NCBI GenBank assembly: GCA_021158125.1
Contig: JAGGVF010000004.1
Coordinates: 1-64,000 of the forward strand
Length of the DNA stretch: 64,000 nucleotides
Reading direction: 5' to 3'
Source: Candidatus Bathyarchaeota archaeon
Lineage (GTDB): Archaea; Thermoproteota; Bathyarchaeia; Bathyarchaeales; WUQV01
Under the pieces are notes generated by a model. That model ran no database searches and had not been told where the DNA came from. It saw only the letters and a program-made list of their open reading frames with translations. Both the position numbers and the translations under genes were made by a program. Shown here piece by piece: positions 43,209 to 52,516 of the stretch. The first letter of the stretch is position 1. The number at the start of each line of letters is the position of its first letter.

Positions 43209-44137
43209 GGGAAACCAAGTATTTGATTGGCGCTGGCGGTTGGGCATACTTTAATGTTCCAGGTTTAGACCCGCTCGTCGCTTATTCAAAAGCGTTCAAC
43301 TTTGTAGAGGTAAATTCGACTTTCTATGAGATTCCAAGTCTAAACCTTGTGGCTTCTTGGCGTAGGAAAGTTCCAGAAGGTTTCTATTTCTCCGTTCGTT
43401 GCCATCGAAGTCTAACCCACAAATACAGGTTTGAACCTGTTGAAAAGGCCTACAAAATTCTAAACTATATGATTTCTATATGCAAAGCTCTAAAGTCGGA
43501 TATTCTACACATGCAGACTCCGCCGAGCCTTGTTTTCGATGAAAATCGAATAAGAATTTTCCGTGACTTTTTCTCTTCCGTAAGTCTAGGCAATGTTAGA
43601 ATTGCGTTAGAAGTAAGGCAGGCCGGGGTTAAAGAGCTTCCGGCCAATCTGGTTAAGGTTATGCAAGACTTCAATATGTTACATTGTGTAGACCTTTCAA
43701 AGGAGAAACCAGCCTACAAATCTGATATACTTTACTCAAGACTTTTCGGAAAGGGAAAAGCGAACGTTTACCAGTTCACGGATGAAGAACTAAAAGAAAT
43801 AGATGAAAAAGCTTCTGAGGAGGAGCATAAAAGGGCTATCTTATGTTTCCACGGAGTTAAAATGTACAAGGATGCTGCAAGGTTCAAAATCTATAAGGAG
43901 ACTGGGAAATTTCCGAAAGTTACGAGTTCGGTTGGCTTAGGCTCCCTAAAGGAAGTTTTAAGCGAAGACGCACAATTTCCATGCACAAAGAGACAACTAA
44001 TCAGCAGTCAAGGATGGAAAGTCATAGACTTAACAGGTGAAAAACGAGTTCACGCAAAAGAGCTTCTTGAAAAACTTCCCGAAAAAACCTATTTCAGCCT
44101 AGACGAGGTTATCGAAGCATTAAAACTTAAATTTTAG
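43205..44137 (+). CDS. DUF72 protein, stand-alone
   Basis: 310 residues. LIGAGGWAYFNVPGLDPLVAY, FVEVNSTFYEIPSL and RIALEVRQAG match the DUF72 barrel; AVxCHRSLTHK-type residues follow. It is a second, diverged DUF72 member within 600 bases of the first and lacks the zinc-like tail. Position suggests both, with the HD hydrolase, work in one process. No function is established for the family. Confidence 0.8.
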   Translation: MRETKYLIGAGGWAYFNVPGLDPLVAYSKAFNFVEVNSTFYEIPSLNLVASWRRKVPEGFYFSVRCHRSLTHKYRFEPVEKAYKILNYMISICKALKSDILHMQTPPSLVFDENRIRIFRDFFSSVSLGNVRIALEVRQAGVKELPANLVKVMQDFNMLHCVDLSKEKPAYKSDILYSRLFGKGKANVYQFTDEELKEIDEKASEEEHKRAILCFHGVKMYKDAARFKIYKETGKFPKVTSSVGLGSLKEVLSEDAQFPCTKRQLISSQGWKVIDLTGEKRVHAKELLEKLPEKTYFSLDEVIEALKLKF

Positions 44138-44184
44138 ATAATTTACGGAACAATTATCATGAATGCTTGAAATTGGTGGAAACT

Positions 44185-44847
44185 TTGCGAATGTTAGTCT
44201 CTTCCGATTTCCATGGAAACGAACTAGCTTTTCAAAAAGTAGCCAGCGAAGCTCAAGGCTTAGAAGTTGACTGCCTAATAATTTGCGGCGACATAACAAA
44301 CTTCGGGTCGGCTGCACAGGCTGAAAATCTCCTTTCAAACTTCAAGGAACTGAAAATGCCAGTTATATTTGTGCCTGGAAACTGCGACCTTCCATCAGTT
44401 TTAGAAGTTGAGGCTGAAAACTTCTTTAACATTCATGGAAAATGCATAGAACTCGAAAATTACAGTTTTATTGGCGTTGGCGGTTCTCCATTAGGGCCGT
44501 TGCATACTCCCCTAGAGTTTTCCGAAGATGAAATAGCAGACTTATTGACCGTAGCATTTTCCAAATGCTCTCAAAGTGGGAGGTTAATTCTTATTTCTCA
44601 TACTCCCCCTCTAAATACTCGGCTTGATTTGGCCTTTAATGGCGAACATATTGGAAGCAGAAGTGTTAGGCATTTCGTTGAAGAGAAAGCTCCAATTGCA
44701 GTTTTCTGCGGTCATGTTCACGAAGCTGTTGGAATTGATAAAATCAATGAAACTGTAGTTGTGAACCCCGGGCCAGCCAAGTACGGCTATTATGCTATTG
44801 TTGAGATTGAAAGGGAAGTTGAAGTTAAATTGCGTCGTTTTGAGTAA
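44185..44847 (+). CDS. Calcineurin-like metallophosphoesterase
   Basis: Ligands in order: LVSSDFHGNE, IICGDITNFGS, FVPGNCDLP, LISHTPPLNT and FCGHVHEAVG, with two metal ions expected. About 220 residues. Several in-frame starts exist (TTG 44167, TTG 44185, ATG 44191); GGTGGA at 44175-44180 favours the last two. Archaeal members of this group act on unknown phosphodiesters. It is followed closely by the FKBP gene. Confidence 0.85.
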   Translation: MRMLVSSDFHGNELAFQKVASEAQGLEVDCLIICGDITNFGSAAQAENLLSNFKELKMPVIFVPGNCDLPSVLEVEAENFFNIHGKCIELENYSFIGVGGSPLGPLHTPLEFSEDEIADLLTVAFSKCSQSGRLILISHTPPLNTRLDLAFNGEHIGSRSVRHFVEEKAPIAVFCGHVHEAVGIDKINETVVVNPGPAKYGYYAIVEIEREVEVKLRRFE

Positions 44848-44898
44848 AGTTTTAAAAGGTTGATTAGGCAACTCTACTGTTCAAAATGGGATGATGCT

Positions 44899-45594
44899 AT
44901 GCCACTACAAACTGGAGACTTCATACTTATAGACTATGTTGGAAAGGTTAAGGAAACAGGCGAAGTATTCGACACAACAATAGAAGAAGTTGCAAAGAAG
45001 GAAAGACTCTACAAGGAAGGGGAAATATACGAGCCTAAACTTGTTGTGTTAGGCGAAGGGTGGGTTCTAAAAGCCTTAGAAGATGAGCTTCTAAAACTTG
45101 AAGTTGGAAAAGAGGCCACGGTTGAAATTCCCCCAGAGAAGGCTTTCGGCCCAAGAGACCCAGGAAAAGTCAAGCTTGTTCCGCTTAGACGACTTACATC
45201 TAAAGGAATAACTCCGCAGATTGGAATGAGAATAGAGTATGATGGGAAAATGGCGACTGTTAGGACGGTTGGAGCTGGAAGGGTGCAGTTAGACTTTAAT
45301 CCTCCGCTAGCTGGCAAAACATTGGTTTACGAGGTTACAGTTAAGAAAAAACTTGAAACAAAAACTGAAAAAATAAACGCGTTAATTCATAGAAGAATTC
45401 CAGTGGTTGAAATTGAGAAGTTTAAAGTTAAGATTACAAAGGCCACAGTAACCGTAGAAATGCCGGAAGACGCCTACTACATAGAGGGGATTCAACTTGC
45501 AAAACGGGGCATAGCATTAGACATTCAAAAATTCTTCCCTGCAGTTTCAACTGTAAAGTTCATTGAAACCTTCAAGAGGCAACAATCCGCTTAA
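44899..45594 (+). CDS. FKBP-type peptidyl-prolyl isomerase (archaeal long form)
   Basis: 231 residues. GDFILIDYVGKVKETGEVFDTT at the start and VLGEGWVLKALEDELLKLEVG and VEIPPEKAFGPRD are FKBP/SlyD-type segments with the insert-in-flap domain; a C-terminal extension of about 90 residues is found in archaeal long FKBPs. Acts in protein folding in the cytoplasm. I use the ATG at 44899 since the domain begins there. Its 3' end overlaps the convergent UPF0179 gene by 23 bases. Confidence 0.9.
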   Translation: MPLQTGDFILIDYVGKVKETGEVFDTTIEEVAKKERLYKEGEIYEPKLVVLGEGWVLKALEDELLKLEVGKEATVEIPPEKAFGPRDPGKVKLVPLRRLTSKGITPQIGMRIEYDGKMATVRTVGAGRVQLDFNPPLAGKTLVYEVTVKKKLETKTEKINALIHRRIPVVEIEKFKVKITKATVTVEMPEDAYYIEGIQLAKRGIALDIQKFFPAVSTVKFIETFKRQQSA

Positions 45595-46033
45595 GCTTCA
45601 CGGCCACAAGCCGCAGACCCTTTTCACATTCAATATTTTCTTCAACTTTAACTATTTCGCAACGGTCTCCTTCATAAAGTCCAATTGGAAAACATAAACT
45701 CCTATACTTACAACTAGCATTTTCACACTCTTCCAAATGAAACGTTATTACTGCGCCTTCTAAAGCCACTTTTTGATTTATAGCGGCTGAAATCTCACTT
45801 TCAACAACTTCAACTACTCTAACTCCATCTTCATGAATTGGGCATGGAAAAACCTTGTCTCGAAGCTTGATGATTCTGTAAACTCTTCCAGTTTCCAAGT
45901 TTCCTATGCAAACTTTATAGTATTCGCAGTTTTCGCATTTTTCGCTAGGCTTTTCATGTAAAAATTCAAGTCCTTTACGTGCCTGTTTGACGCCTACAAG
46001 TGTAATTATTCTGCTTTTACTATCTCTTGACAT
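45572..46033 (-). CDS. UPF0179 family protein
   Basis: 153 residues with two cysteine groups, CENCEYYKVCIG (about 33-44) and CENASCKYRSLCFP (around 103-116), each resembling the four-Cys motif of an iron-sulfur or zinc site, between small beta domains. This is the archaeal UPF0179 family, of unknown function. Final residues overlap the FKBP gene in the other direction. Confidence 0.85.
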   Translation of the reverse strand: MSRDSKSRIITLVGVKQARKGLEFLHEKPSEKCENCEYYKVCIGNLETGRVYRIIKLRDKVFPCPIHEDGVRVVEVVESEISAAINQKVALEGAVITFHLEECENASCKYRSLCFPIGLYEGDRCEIVKVEENIECEKGLRLVAVKLKRIVAS

Positions 46034-46059
46034 TTCCCATCAAGAACAGTCAAATTATC

Positions 46060-47127
46060 CTATTCTATTACGCCTGTTAGTTTCGCTATTTTTTCGGCGT
46101 ATTCAAAGTCGAGAGTTTTCTCGTTAAGAATAGTGTATCTTTCCGGTCTGACTTCCTTCGCTTTAACCATGGCTTCAACTATTGCTTTAGGTTCAAGCTT
46201 AAGCTCTTTGGCTGTTGTTGGAGCTCCCACTTTTTCTAAAGTTTTCTTTATTTTTTCCCAGTTTACGCGGTGAATATAACCCATCAGTATCGTTCCAACT
46301 CCGCATTGTTCACCGTGCATTGCATGTTTCGAGTTAAGGAGGTCGAGGGCGTGGCTAAACAAGTGTTCTGAGCCACTGCATGGTCTACTGCTTCCAGCAA
46401 TGCTCATTGCAACACCGCAACTTATCAACGCCTCTAAAAGAACACGCAAACCTTCAATGCTTCCAGGCTTTATTAAATCAGCGTTTCTCACAATTAGCTT
46501 AGCGCTCATTAAAGCTAGACTTGCCGCGTACTCTCCATAATACTCGTTTTTGGCCATATGCGCAAGTTTCCAGTCTCTAACCGCCGTCAACTTAGCAATT
46601 ACGTCTCCGCAGCCGCTTGCGATGAAGCGGTAATCTGCCCGTATTATTACGTCTGTGTCTGCAATTATTGCCATGGGTGCTTGAGCCATAACCGAGTAGG
46701 GTTTGCTTAACCCCTTAACCGATGCTACTGGACTTGCTATTCCATCATGGGATGCTGTTGTGGGTACGCTTATGAAGGGAATCCCCTTTCGTGCTGAGCT
46801 GAGCTTTGCAACGTCAATTTTTGTGCCTCCTCCTACTCCGAAGACAACTTGCGGCTTTACAGTCTCTATCTTTTCTTCAACAAGCTTTACTTCATTAACT
46901 GTTGATGAGTTCACCAACGAGTACTCAACTTCGATTCCGGAGTCCTCTAAAATTTCCTTAACTTTCCTTCCAGCTATTTCGAACGTTTTAAAACCGCTTA
47001 CGATGAAGGCTTTCTTCTTAAAGCCAAGTTTTCTGGTTATATCTGCTACTAACTCTAGGGTGTTCTCACCAACTATGACTTCTCTTGGAAGTTCCATTCT
47101 ATGAAGTTTAAGCGTCAACCTTATCAC
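46060..47127 (-). CDS. egsA: sn-Glycerol-1-phosphate dehydrogenase
   Basis: Reduces dihydroxyacetone phosphate to sn-glycerol-1-phosphate, which sets the stereochemistry of archaeal membrane lipids. 355 residues of the iron/zinc dehydrogenase fold. VVFGVGGGTKIDVAKLSS (about 95-112) is the NAD(P) loop, FISVPTTASHDGIASPVAS the substrate region, and SGSEHLFSHALD with HGEQCGVGTILMGYIH the metal ligands. Diagnostic for Archaea. Confidence 0.96.
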   Translation of the reverse strand: MIRLTLKLHRMELPREVIVGENTLELVADITRKLGFKKKAFIVSGFKTFEIAGRKVKEILEDSGIEVEYSLVNSSTVNEVKLVEEKIETVKPQVVFGVGGGTKIDVAKLSSARKGIPFISVPTTASHDGIASPVASVKGLSKPYSVMAQAPMAIIADTDVIIRADYRFIASGCGDVIAKLTAVRDWKLAHMAKNEYYGEYAASLALMSAKLIVRNADLIKPGSIEGLRVLLEALISCGVAMSIAGSSRPCSGSEHLFSHALDLLNSKHAMHGEQCGVGTILMGYIHRVNWEKIKKTLEKVGAPTTAKELKLEPKAIVEAMVKAKEVRPERYTILNEKTLDFEYAEKIAKLTGVIE

Positions 47128-47162
47128 TGGGGTCTAAACGTTTCTTATTAAATGTTCGAAAT

Positions 47163-47172
47163 GTTTTTAAAT
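47163..47172 (+). promoter_or_regulatory. TATA-like element before psmB
   Basis: GTTTTTAAAT about 80 bases before the psmB ATG, in the gap after the divergent egsA gene. A start about 25 bases on would give a leader of roughly 55 bases ending in AGGAGAG just before the ATG. No other signal is evident. Confidence 0.3.
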
Positions 47173-47249
47173 GCGTCGGTAAAGATTAAAGTGTCCCTTC
47201 ATATGTGAGGTTTTGACCGCTTGAATCTCAATTTTAGGAGAGAAAAAAC

Positions 47250-47885
47250 ATGCGTAAAATTCCAAGCGAGTTAATGATGAAAGGAACAACAACAATAGGC
47301 GTAGTATGTAAAAATGGAGTAATCCTATCCTCCGACACCCGCGTAACTATGGGCTACTTCGTAGCCCACAAGAAAGGAAAGAAAATCTACAAAATTGACG
47401 ATCATCTTGCAATGACGATTGCGGGCACAGTTGCAGACGCCCAATGGACAGTTGACGTTTTGAAGGCAAACGCCCAACTCTACAAACTCACCAACAAACG
47501 AAAAATGCCAGTAAGTGCAGCTGCAAGGCTTATTGCAAATTTGCTTTTCTCAAACAGATACTCCCCATTAATAACGCAAGTGCTAATAGGAGGCGTCGAC
47601 GATACAGGTTCTCACGTTTACTCTTTAGACCCATTCGGAAGCTTAACTGAAGAAAAATGCGTTGCAACGGGTTCCGGTTCACCAATCGCCTACGGAGTAC
47701 TAGAAGACCAATATAGAGAAGACGCCACTGTTGAAGAGCTTCTTCCAGTTGTCGTCCGCGCTGTGCACTCTGCTATGAAAAGGGATGCCGCAAGCGGAGA
47801 CAGCTTTGATGTTGCAGTAATCGACGAGAGAGGTTTCAGAGAACTCACAGAGGAGGAGAAGAAGAAAATTCTAGAAAGCTCCTAG
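47250..47885 (+). CDS. psmB: Proteasome beta subunit
   Basis: Threonine peptidase of the 20S proteasome. An 11-residue propeptide (MRKIPSELMMKG) precedes the mature start TTTIGVVCKNGV, so the active Thr is exposed on cleavage after Gly; DTRVTMG and the lysine in AHKKGKKIYKI give the rest of the site, and GSGSPIAYGVLE the conserved loop. 211 residues. AGGAGAG precedes the ATG. aCPSF1 follows 13 bases downstream. Confidence 0.96.
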   Translation: MRKIPSELMMKGTTTIGVVCKNGVILSSDTRVTMGYFVAHKKGKKIYKIDDHLAMTIAGTVADAQWTVDVLKANAQLYKLTNKRKMPVSAAARLIANLLFSNRYSPLITQVLIGGVDDTGSHVYSLDPFGSLTEEKCVATGSGSPIAYGVLEDQYREDATVEELLPVVVRAVHSAMKRDAASGDSFDVAVIDERGFRELTEEEKKKILESS

Positions 47886-47898
47886 GAGTGAAAGATTT

Positions 47899-49815
47899 GT
47901 GCCCTCCCAGCAAAGGTCGAAAATTGAAATAAGCCATTACATACTTGAACATGTTCCGAAGGAAGCCGAAGTCACAAGAATAGAGTATGAAGGCCCAGCC
48001 ATCGCATTATACACGAAAAAACCTGAAATCCTAATTGAACAGAGTTCCATAATAACTGACATAGTCAGCATAATCCGCAAGAGAATAGTGGTTCGTTCAG
48101 ATCCAGCAGTAAGATCTTCGGAGAAAGAAACTAAAAAGATAATAAAGGAGATAGTTCCAAAGGAAGCTGAAATTACAAATATTAATTTCGACCCAAGCCT
48201 GGGAGAAGTGATAATAGAAGCTAAAAAGCCCGGCTTAGTTATAGGCAAAAACGGGGCTGTTCTTCAGGAGATAATAAGGCAAACCCGCTGGAGACCGAGA
48301 ATTCTGAGAAGCCCGCCTTTACCATCTAAAATTATCAGTCATATGAGACATTTCTTGCATAGTGAAAGCAAAGAAAGGGAAAGAATTCTACGGGTAACTG
48401 GAGAAAGAATATTTAGACCCCTAATTTACGAAGTTGGGGACGTAAGGATAACTGCCCTTGGAGGCTTCCAAGAAGTAGGCAGATCAGCAATTCTTGTTCA
48501 AACTAGGGAAAGCCAAGTTCTTCTCGACTGTGGAATAAATCCCGGTGCTTCGTCTCCGTTTGATGCGTTTCCAAGGCTTGATGTACCCGCCTTTGACTTG
48601 GAAATGCTTGACGCCGTAGTAATTACTCATGCACATTTAGACCACTGCGGATTGCTCCCTCTGCTTTTCAAATATGGATATGACGGCCCAGTTTACTGTT
48701 CTGCTCCAACTTCAAGCTTGATGACTCTGCTTCAACTTGATTATCTCGATGTTTTAAGTAAGCAAGGGGTTATGGCCCCATATGACCAAAAGGATGTCAG
48801 AGAATGCGTTCTTCACACGTTTCCCCTCAGATACGGTGTTGTAACGGATATAGCCCCTGACATAAGGCTTACTCTCCATAACGCTGGCCACATTCTCGGC
48901 TCTGCAGTAGTGCATTTACACATAGGCGAAGGCTTACATAACATAGTATACACTGGAGACTACAAATATGCAAGGACCACCTTGCTTGAACCGGCTGTAA
49001 CAGAATTTCCAAGAGTAGAAACGATAATTACAGAATCAACTTACGGAGCCCCACAAGACGTAATGCCTCCTCGAGTTGAAGCTGAGGAAAAGCTCGCATC
49101 AATAATAAATGAAACTTTAGGGAACAAGGGAAAAGTTCTAATTCCAGTTCCAGCAGTTGGAAGAGCCCAAGAAATAATGCTTATAATTGACGGTTACATG
49201 CGTAAGGGCCTAATAAAGGAGGCACCAGTCTTCATTGAAGGAATGATATCCGAAGCCACAGCCATACATACTGCTTACCCGGAATATCTAGCCAGAGATA
49301 TCAGAAATAGCATATTGCATGAGGGAATAAACCCATTTCAATCAGAATACTTTACCATAGTGGAACATCCAAGTGCCAGGGAAGAAATAATCGAAGGCCG
49401 CGAATGCATAATATTGGCGACTTCTGGCATGCTTGAGGGCGGCCCAGTAATAGAATATTTCAAAAGACTTGCACCAGACAAAAAGAACACAATAATATTC
49501 GTAAGCTATCAAATTGAGGGAACCCTCGGACGAAGAGTCCAGAAGGGAATCAAAGAGATTTCCATGCTTAACAATGAGGGAAAGATAGAAATAATAAAAG
49601 TTAAAATGAGGGTTGAATCAATTGAGGGTTTCTCCGGGCATTCCGATAGAAGACAGATAATAAACTACATAAGGAGAGTTACACCTAGACCAGAAAAAAT
49701 TATTGTTTGTCATGGCGAAAAGGCGAAATGCTACAGCATTGCAGATTATCTTAGAAGAAAATTTAACGTAGACGCAGTAGCTCCAAGGGTTTTAGAAACA
49801 GTAAGGCTACGGTAA
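47899..49815 (+). CDS. Archaeal CPSF1/FttA ribonuclease (KH, metallo-beta-lactamase, beta-CASP)
   Basis: 638 residues. The N-terminal 160 are paired KH-like domains (GLVIGKNGAVLQEI is the GxxG loop). The metallo-beta-lactamase core has VVITHAHLDHCGLLPLLF, YTGDYKY and, in the beta-CASP part, TESTYGAP, LIPVPAVGRAQE and GFSGHSD. This endoribonuclease acts in 3' processing and transcription termination in archaea (FttA). It starts at GTG with GGAG nearby and lies 13 bases after psmB, a pairing common in archaea. Confidence 0.96.
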   Translation: MPSQQRSKIEISHYILEHVPKEAEVTRIEYEGPAIALYTKKPEILIEQSSIITDIVSIIRKRIVVRSDPAVRSSEKETKKIIKEIVPKEAEITNINFDPSLGEVIIEAKKPGLVIGKNGAVLQEIIRQTRWRPRILRSPPLPSKIISHMRHFLHSESKERERILRVTGERIFRPLIYEVGDVRITALGGFQEVGRSAILVQTRESQVLLDCGINPGASSPFDAFPRLDVPAFDLEMLDAVVITHAHLDHCGLLPLLFKYGYDGPVYCSAPTSSLMTLLQLDYLDVLSKQGVMAPYDQKDVRECVLHTFPLRYGVVTDIAPDIRLTLHNAGHILGSAVVHLHIGEGLHNIVYTGDYKYARTTLLEPAVTEFPRVETIITESTYGAPQDVMPPRVEAEEKLASIINETLGNKGKVLIPVPAVGRAQEIMLIIDGYMRKGLIKEAPVFIEGMISEATAIHTAYPEYLARDIRNSILHEGINPFQSEYFTIVEHPSAREEIIEGRECIILATSGMLEGGPVIEYFKRLAPDKKNTIIFVSYQIEGTLGRRVQKGIKEISMLNNEGKIEIIKVKMRVESIEGFSGHSDRRQIINYIRRVTPRPEKIIVCHGEKAKCYSIADYLRRKFNVDAVAPRVLETVRLR

Positions 49816-49834
49816 GATTTAGAAAACCTGTGAT

Positions 49835-50203
49835 TTAGCCTCCAACAGAGTTTTTCGGCAGTTCACGCCAAATTTTTATTCCACTGGGGCATATTACAAC
49901 TCTTTCCTCGCCAAGTCTGGCTATGTCCCCTCCCACGTCGTCGGTGAACTCGCATAGTTCGTTAACGGCTTTCTTGACGTCTTCAACACTTTTCCTAGCA
50001 AGGGGGGTAACTTTAACAATAAGTATGTTTCCAGCTTTAACCTCCCGCTTTATAACCTCAACGTCAGAGAGATTCCTCAATGGAAGGGCCTTCAAGTAGA
50101 CAACTGAATGTTTAGTGTAGGATTCTCCAGCTTCTCCTTCTTCGTACTCTTCCTTCTTCTCCCTACGGAAAATCTTCCCCAACGCCCTACCAAAGCTTGA
50201 CAA
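49835..50203 (-). CDS. sepF: SepF-like cell-division protein
   Basis: 122 residues. An N-terminal amphipathic, basic helix (FGRALGKIFRREKKEE) could bind membrane; the globular part YLKALPLRNLSDVEVIKREV and GNILIVKVTPLARKSVEDVKKAVNEL with DDVGGDIARLGEERVVICPSG is the SepF fold. SepF anchors FtsZ to the membrane. No ftsZ is in the window. It converges with aCPSF1. Confidence 0.9.
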   Translation of the reverse strand: MSSFGRALGKIFRREKKEEYEEGEAGESYTKHSVVYLKALPLRNLSDVEVIKREVKAGNILIVKVTPLARKSVEDVKKAVNELCEFTDDVGGDIARLGEERVVICPSGIKIWRELPKNSVGG

Positions 50204-50297
50204 ATATTTTCCCTTCTAAATATTTTGTTGATTTCACTTTAAACGTTTTGCTAACTTACCTCAAATCTATATAACAATTATGAAACTACAATAAACT

Positions 50298-50798
50298 TCA
50301 CCGCAAACTTTTAATAAATTTCCAAAGTTTATCGCCGACAAAATGAACATTTTTTACTACTTTCCCACGCTTTGTTCTAACTATTTCTTCAGAACCTTTA
50401 AGCGCAACCCCCACAGCTATAGACTTCTTGTATCTCTCATCTAAAATTGTAACCAAATCTCCTTCCTGAAATTTTCCTTCCACTTCAACTATTCCCGGAG
50501 CCATAATGTCCGCTCCATTGCATACGTGGGGAACAGCGCCCATATCAACTATTATTTTCGGCATCAAATTGAGTGCTTCTTCAAAGATAAGGGTGGGGAT
50601 CCAGCTTTTTTTGTAAAATGCGAATAGAGCTTTTGATTCAACGATGAAAATTCTTGTTTCATCAAAGTTTATGAGTTCAACTTTCGGCTTTCTTCCAAGA
50701 ATATTTCTCATTTGAATTTTTGTGTTTTTTGATATTTCATCCATGAGCTTTTGGATTTCTTTGCCTTTAAGAAAGTGTCTTTTCGAAATTTTGGTCAT
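50298..50798 (-). CDS. PUA-domain RNA-binding protein (MCT-1/Tma20-like)
   Basis: 166 residues. An N-terminal alpha-beta domain (about 1-80) and a PUA domain with VPHVCNGADIMAPGI and GDLVTILDERYKKSIAVGVAL. The arrangement is that of archaeal homologues of eukaryotic MCT-1/Tma20, linked to translation initiation and ribosome recycling. It is divergent from the Lsm gene, with about 80 bases between, in a cluster of translation-related genes. Confidence 0.85.
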   Translation of the reverse strand: MTKISKRHFLKGKEIQKLMDEISKNTKIQMRNILGRKPKVELINFDETRIFIVESKALFAFYKKSWIPTLIFEEALNLMPKIIVDMGAVPHVCNGADIMAPGIVEVEGKFQEGDLVTILDERYKKSIAVGVALKGSEEIVRTKRGKVVKNVHFVGDKLWKFIKSLR

Positions 50799-50881
50799 GG
50801 CGTTACCTCTATGAATGGATAGCTTTAAATTACTTTAATTAAAACCTACTATTAAGACGATGTCTTTGCGAGGTTCAGAGC

Positions 50882-51109
50882 ATGAGTGAAATGTCTATTC
50901 AGATACTTGAAGAGAGTCTGGGCAAAATAGTTCTCGTCAGACTTAAGGGTGGAAGAAGTCTCAGAGGAAAACTGAAGGGATTTGATCAGCATTTAAATTT
51001 GGTTCTGGAGGACGCTGAAGACACAACTGACATTGAAAACGTTAAAAAGCTGGGCTCAATTATAGTGCGTGGAGACAACGTAGTAATCATTTCGCCTCCA
51101 CCAAGGTGA
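50882..51109 (+). CDS. Sm-like (Lsm) RNA-binding protein
   Basis: 75 residues. Sm1 is seen in VLVRLKGGRSLRGKLKGFDQHLNLVLEDA and Sm2 in LGSIIVRGDNVVIISPP (IVRG is the hallmark). It should form a ring that binds U-rich RNA. The eL37 gene starts 6 bases after its stop, the usual archaeal lsm-rpl37e pair. Confidence 0.95.
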   Translation: MSEMSIQILEESLGKIVLVRLKGGRSLRGKLKGFDQHLNLVLEDAEDTTDIENVKKLGSIIVRGDNVVIISPPPR

Positions 51110-51115
51110 CGTTAA

Positions 51116-51304
51116 ATGACGAAGGGAACGCCATCATTTGGGAAAAGAGCTGGTAAAACCTTACATATTCGATGCAGAAGATGCGGTAGACGAGCATATA
51201 ATGTGAAGAAGAAAAGATGCGCCGCATGCGGTTATGGCGCTTCAACCAAGATTAGACGTTACTCTTGGCAAACTAAAAATTTGAATAGAGAAAGACTTCG
51301 TTAA
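51116..51304 (+). CDS. rpl37e: Ribosomal protein eL37
   Basis: 62-residue zinc protein of the large ribosomal subunit: [14 protein letters not shown] at the start, and zinc ligands in [19 protein letters not shown]. Fully typical in length and residues. Co-transcribed with the Lsm gene. Confidence 0.97.
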   Translation: MTKGTPSFGKRAGKTLHIRCRRCGRRAYNVKKKRCAACGYGASTKIRRYSWQTKNLNRERLR

Positions 51305-51313
51305 TTTCTAATC

Positions 51314-51967
51314 CTAGTAGCTGAAAAATCTTTTGTCAATTCTCATAAAGATTAAAGGCCCCTTGCTTTTTGAGAGTTCCCTAGCACGTTTAAGGGTGTT
51401 ATTCAAAAGGTAAACTTGATTTTCAATACTGTTTAACTTGCGCTTTATTTTCTCAAATGAGGATCCAAGCTCCATTTTTATGAGGTTTTCCGCTAAAATT
51501 GACGTTCCACAGATTTCTCCGTTTCTCACCAAAGTTTTTATCACATACTCTTTTATTTCTTCTTTATTTCTTAATTGGAACCATAGAGGTTCTCCAATGG
51601 TTAATGTCTTGTTCGTTTTCTTCCATTTTTTCCTGTCATCTTCCCCTATGAGAAGTTTAACTCTTTCATTCCATTTTTTTAACCATAATCCAGCCCAAAC
51701 ATCCATAAATTCTATGAGTTCCCCTGGATTTTCAACATAGAATTTACGAAGTTTTTCCGCAATTTCATATTCATAAGCTTGGTTATTCCAGGAAAGGTTC
51801 CAAACGGTCTTCAAATAATTTATGAAATCTTCATAAGCAACTTGTAAAACTTTTTTGTCAGTTCCTTCCAGATCGAGAAGTGGACTTTTCTTTTTTAAAC
51901 TTTCTAGCAATAATAATTCGATGAAGCTCATTTTATATGCTTCCTGGAAGCCTTCCCCAATAAACAC
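51314..51967 (-). CDS. Hypothetical protein, mostly helical
   Basis: 217 residues, rich in Lys, Glu, Trp and Leu, with no recognised motif, signal peptide or membrane span. The C-terminal third (KIKRKLNSIENQVYLLNNTLKRA) looks like a coiled coil. The frame opens at GTG 51967; an ATG at 51931 is an alternative. The first residues FIGEGFQEA resemble the reading of the 41-bp repeat at 54904 and 57988 in one frame (FIGERGEGFH), a hint of shared leader sequence. It converges with eL37. Function unknown. Confidence 0.6.
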   Translation of the reverse strand: MFIGEGFQEAYKMSFIELLLLESLKKKSPLLDLEGTDKKVLQVAYEDFINYLKTVWNLSWNNQAYEYEIAEKLRKFYVENPGELIEFMDVWAGLWLKKWNERVKLLIGEDDRKKWKKTNKTLTIGEPLWFQLRNKEEIKEYVIKTLVRNGEICGTSILAENLIKMELGSSFEKIKRKLNSIENQVYLLNNTLKRARELSKSKGPLIFMRIDKRFFSY

Positions 51968-52190
51968 TGGGTGATGCGTTTTATTAAGGTTTATTCATAA
52001 GTTGTTCTATAACATTTTTCGGTAATATTTTAGTACTGGAATATCCCGTTGTAAATGAAAAGCTTCAAAGTGTACAGTCAATAATAGGGCGGTAAGGTAG
52101 AAAAGTAGACTTTAACTTTCAGAAATGTTTAATAATCTAATCCTAAATTTACAGAACAAAACTGAAGGTTAAGTTTGGAGTAAATGTCCT

Positions 52191-52499
52191 ATGGTGAGAA
52201 AGGCTAGGATAAGGCTTTCAAGTACAGATTACAAAAAGCTTGAAGAGGTATGTCAAGAGCTAAAGGCCATAGCCGAAAAGACAGGTGTAAAAATGACTGG
52301 ACCTATTCCGTTACCTACTAAAAGACTGCGTGTTCCAGTTAGGAAGTCTCCATGCGGAGAAGGAACGGCCACATGGGACCGCTGGGAACTACGCATCCAT
52401 AAACGCCTAATAGACATAGACGCTGAAGAAAGAGTTATGCGAAGAATAATGCGGATACGAGTCCCAGAGGAAGTTTATGTAAGCATAGAACTCCTCTAG
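52191..52499 (+). CDS. rpsJ: Ribosomal protein uS10
   Basis: 102 residues of the small-subunit protein: [40 protein letters not shown] and [18 protein letters not shown] are the usual strands and loop. It often lies next to the elongation factor 1A gene in archaea, but here stands alone. It converges with the AN1-M50 gene. Confidence 0.97.
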   Translation: MVRKARIRLSSTDYKKLEEVCQELKAIAEKTGVKMTGPIPLPTKRLRVPVRKSPCGEGTATWDRWELRIHKRLIDIDAEERVMRRIMRIRVPEEVYVSIELL

Positions 52500-52516
52500 T
52501 TGGTTTATTTTAGGTT

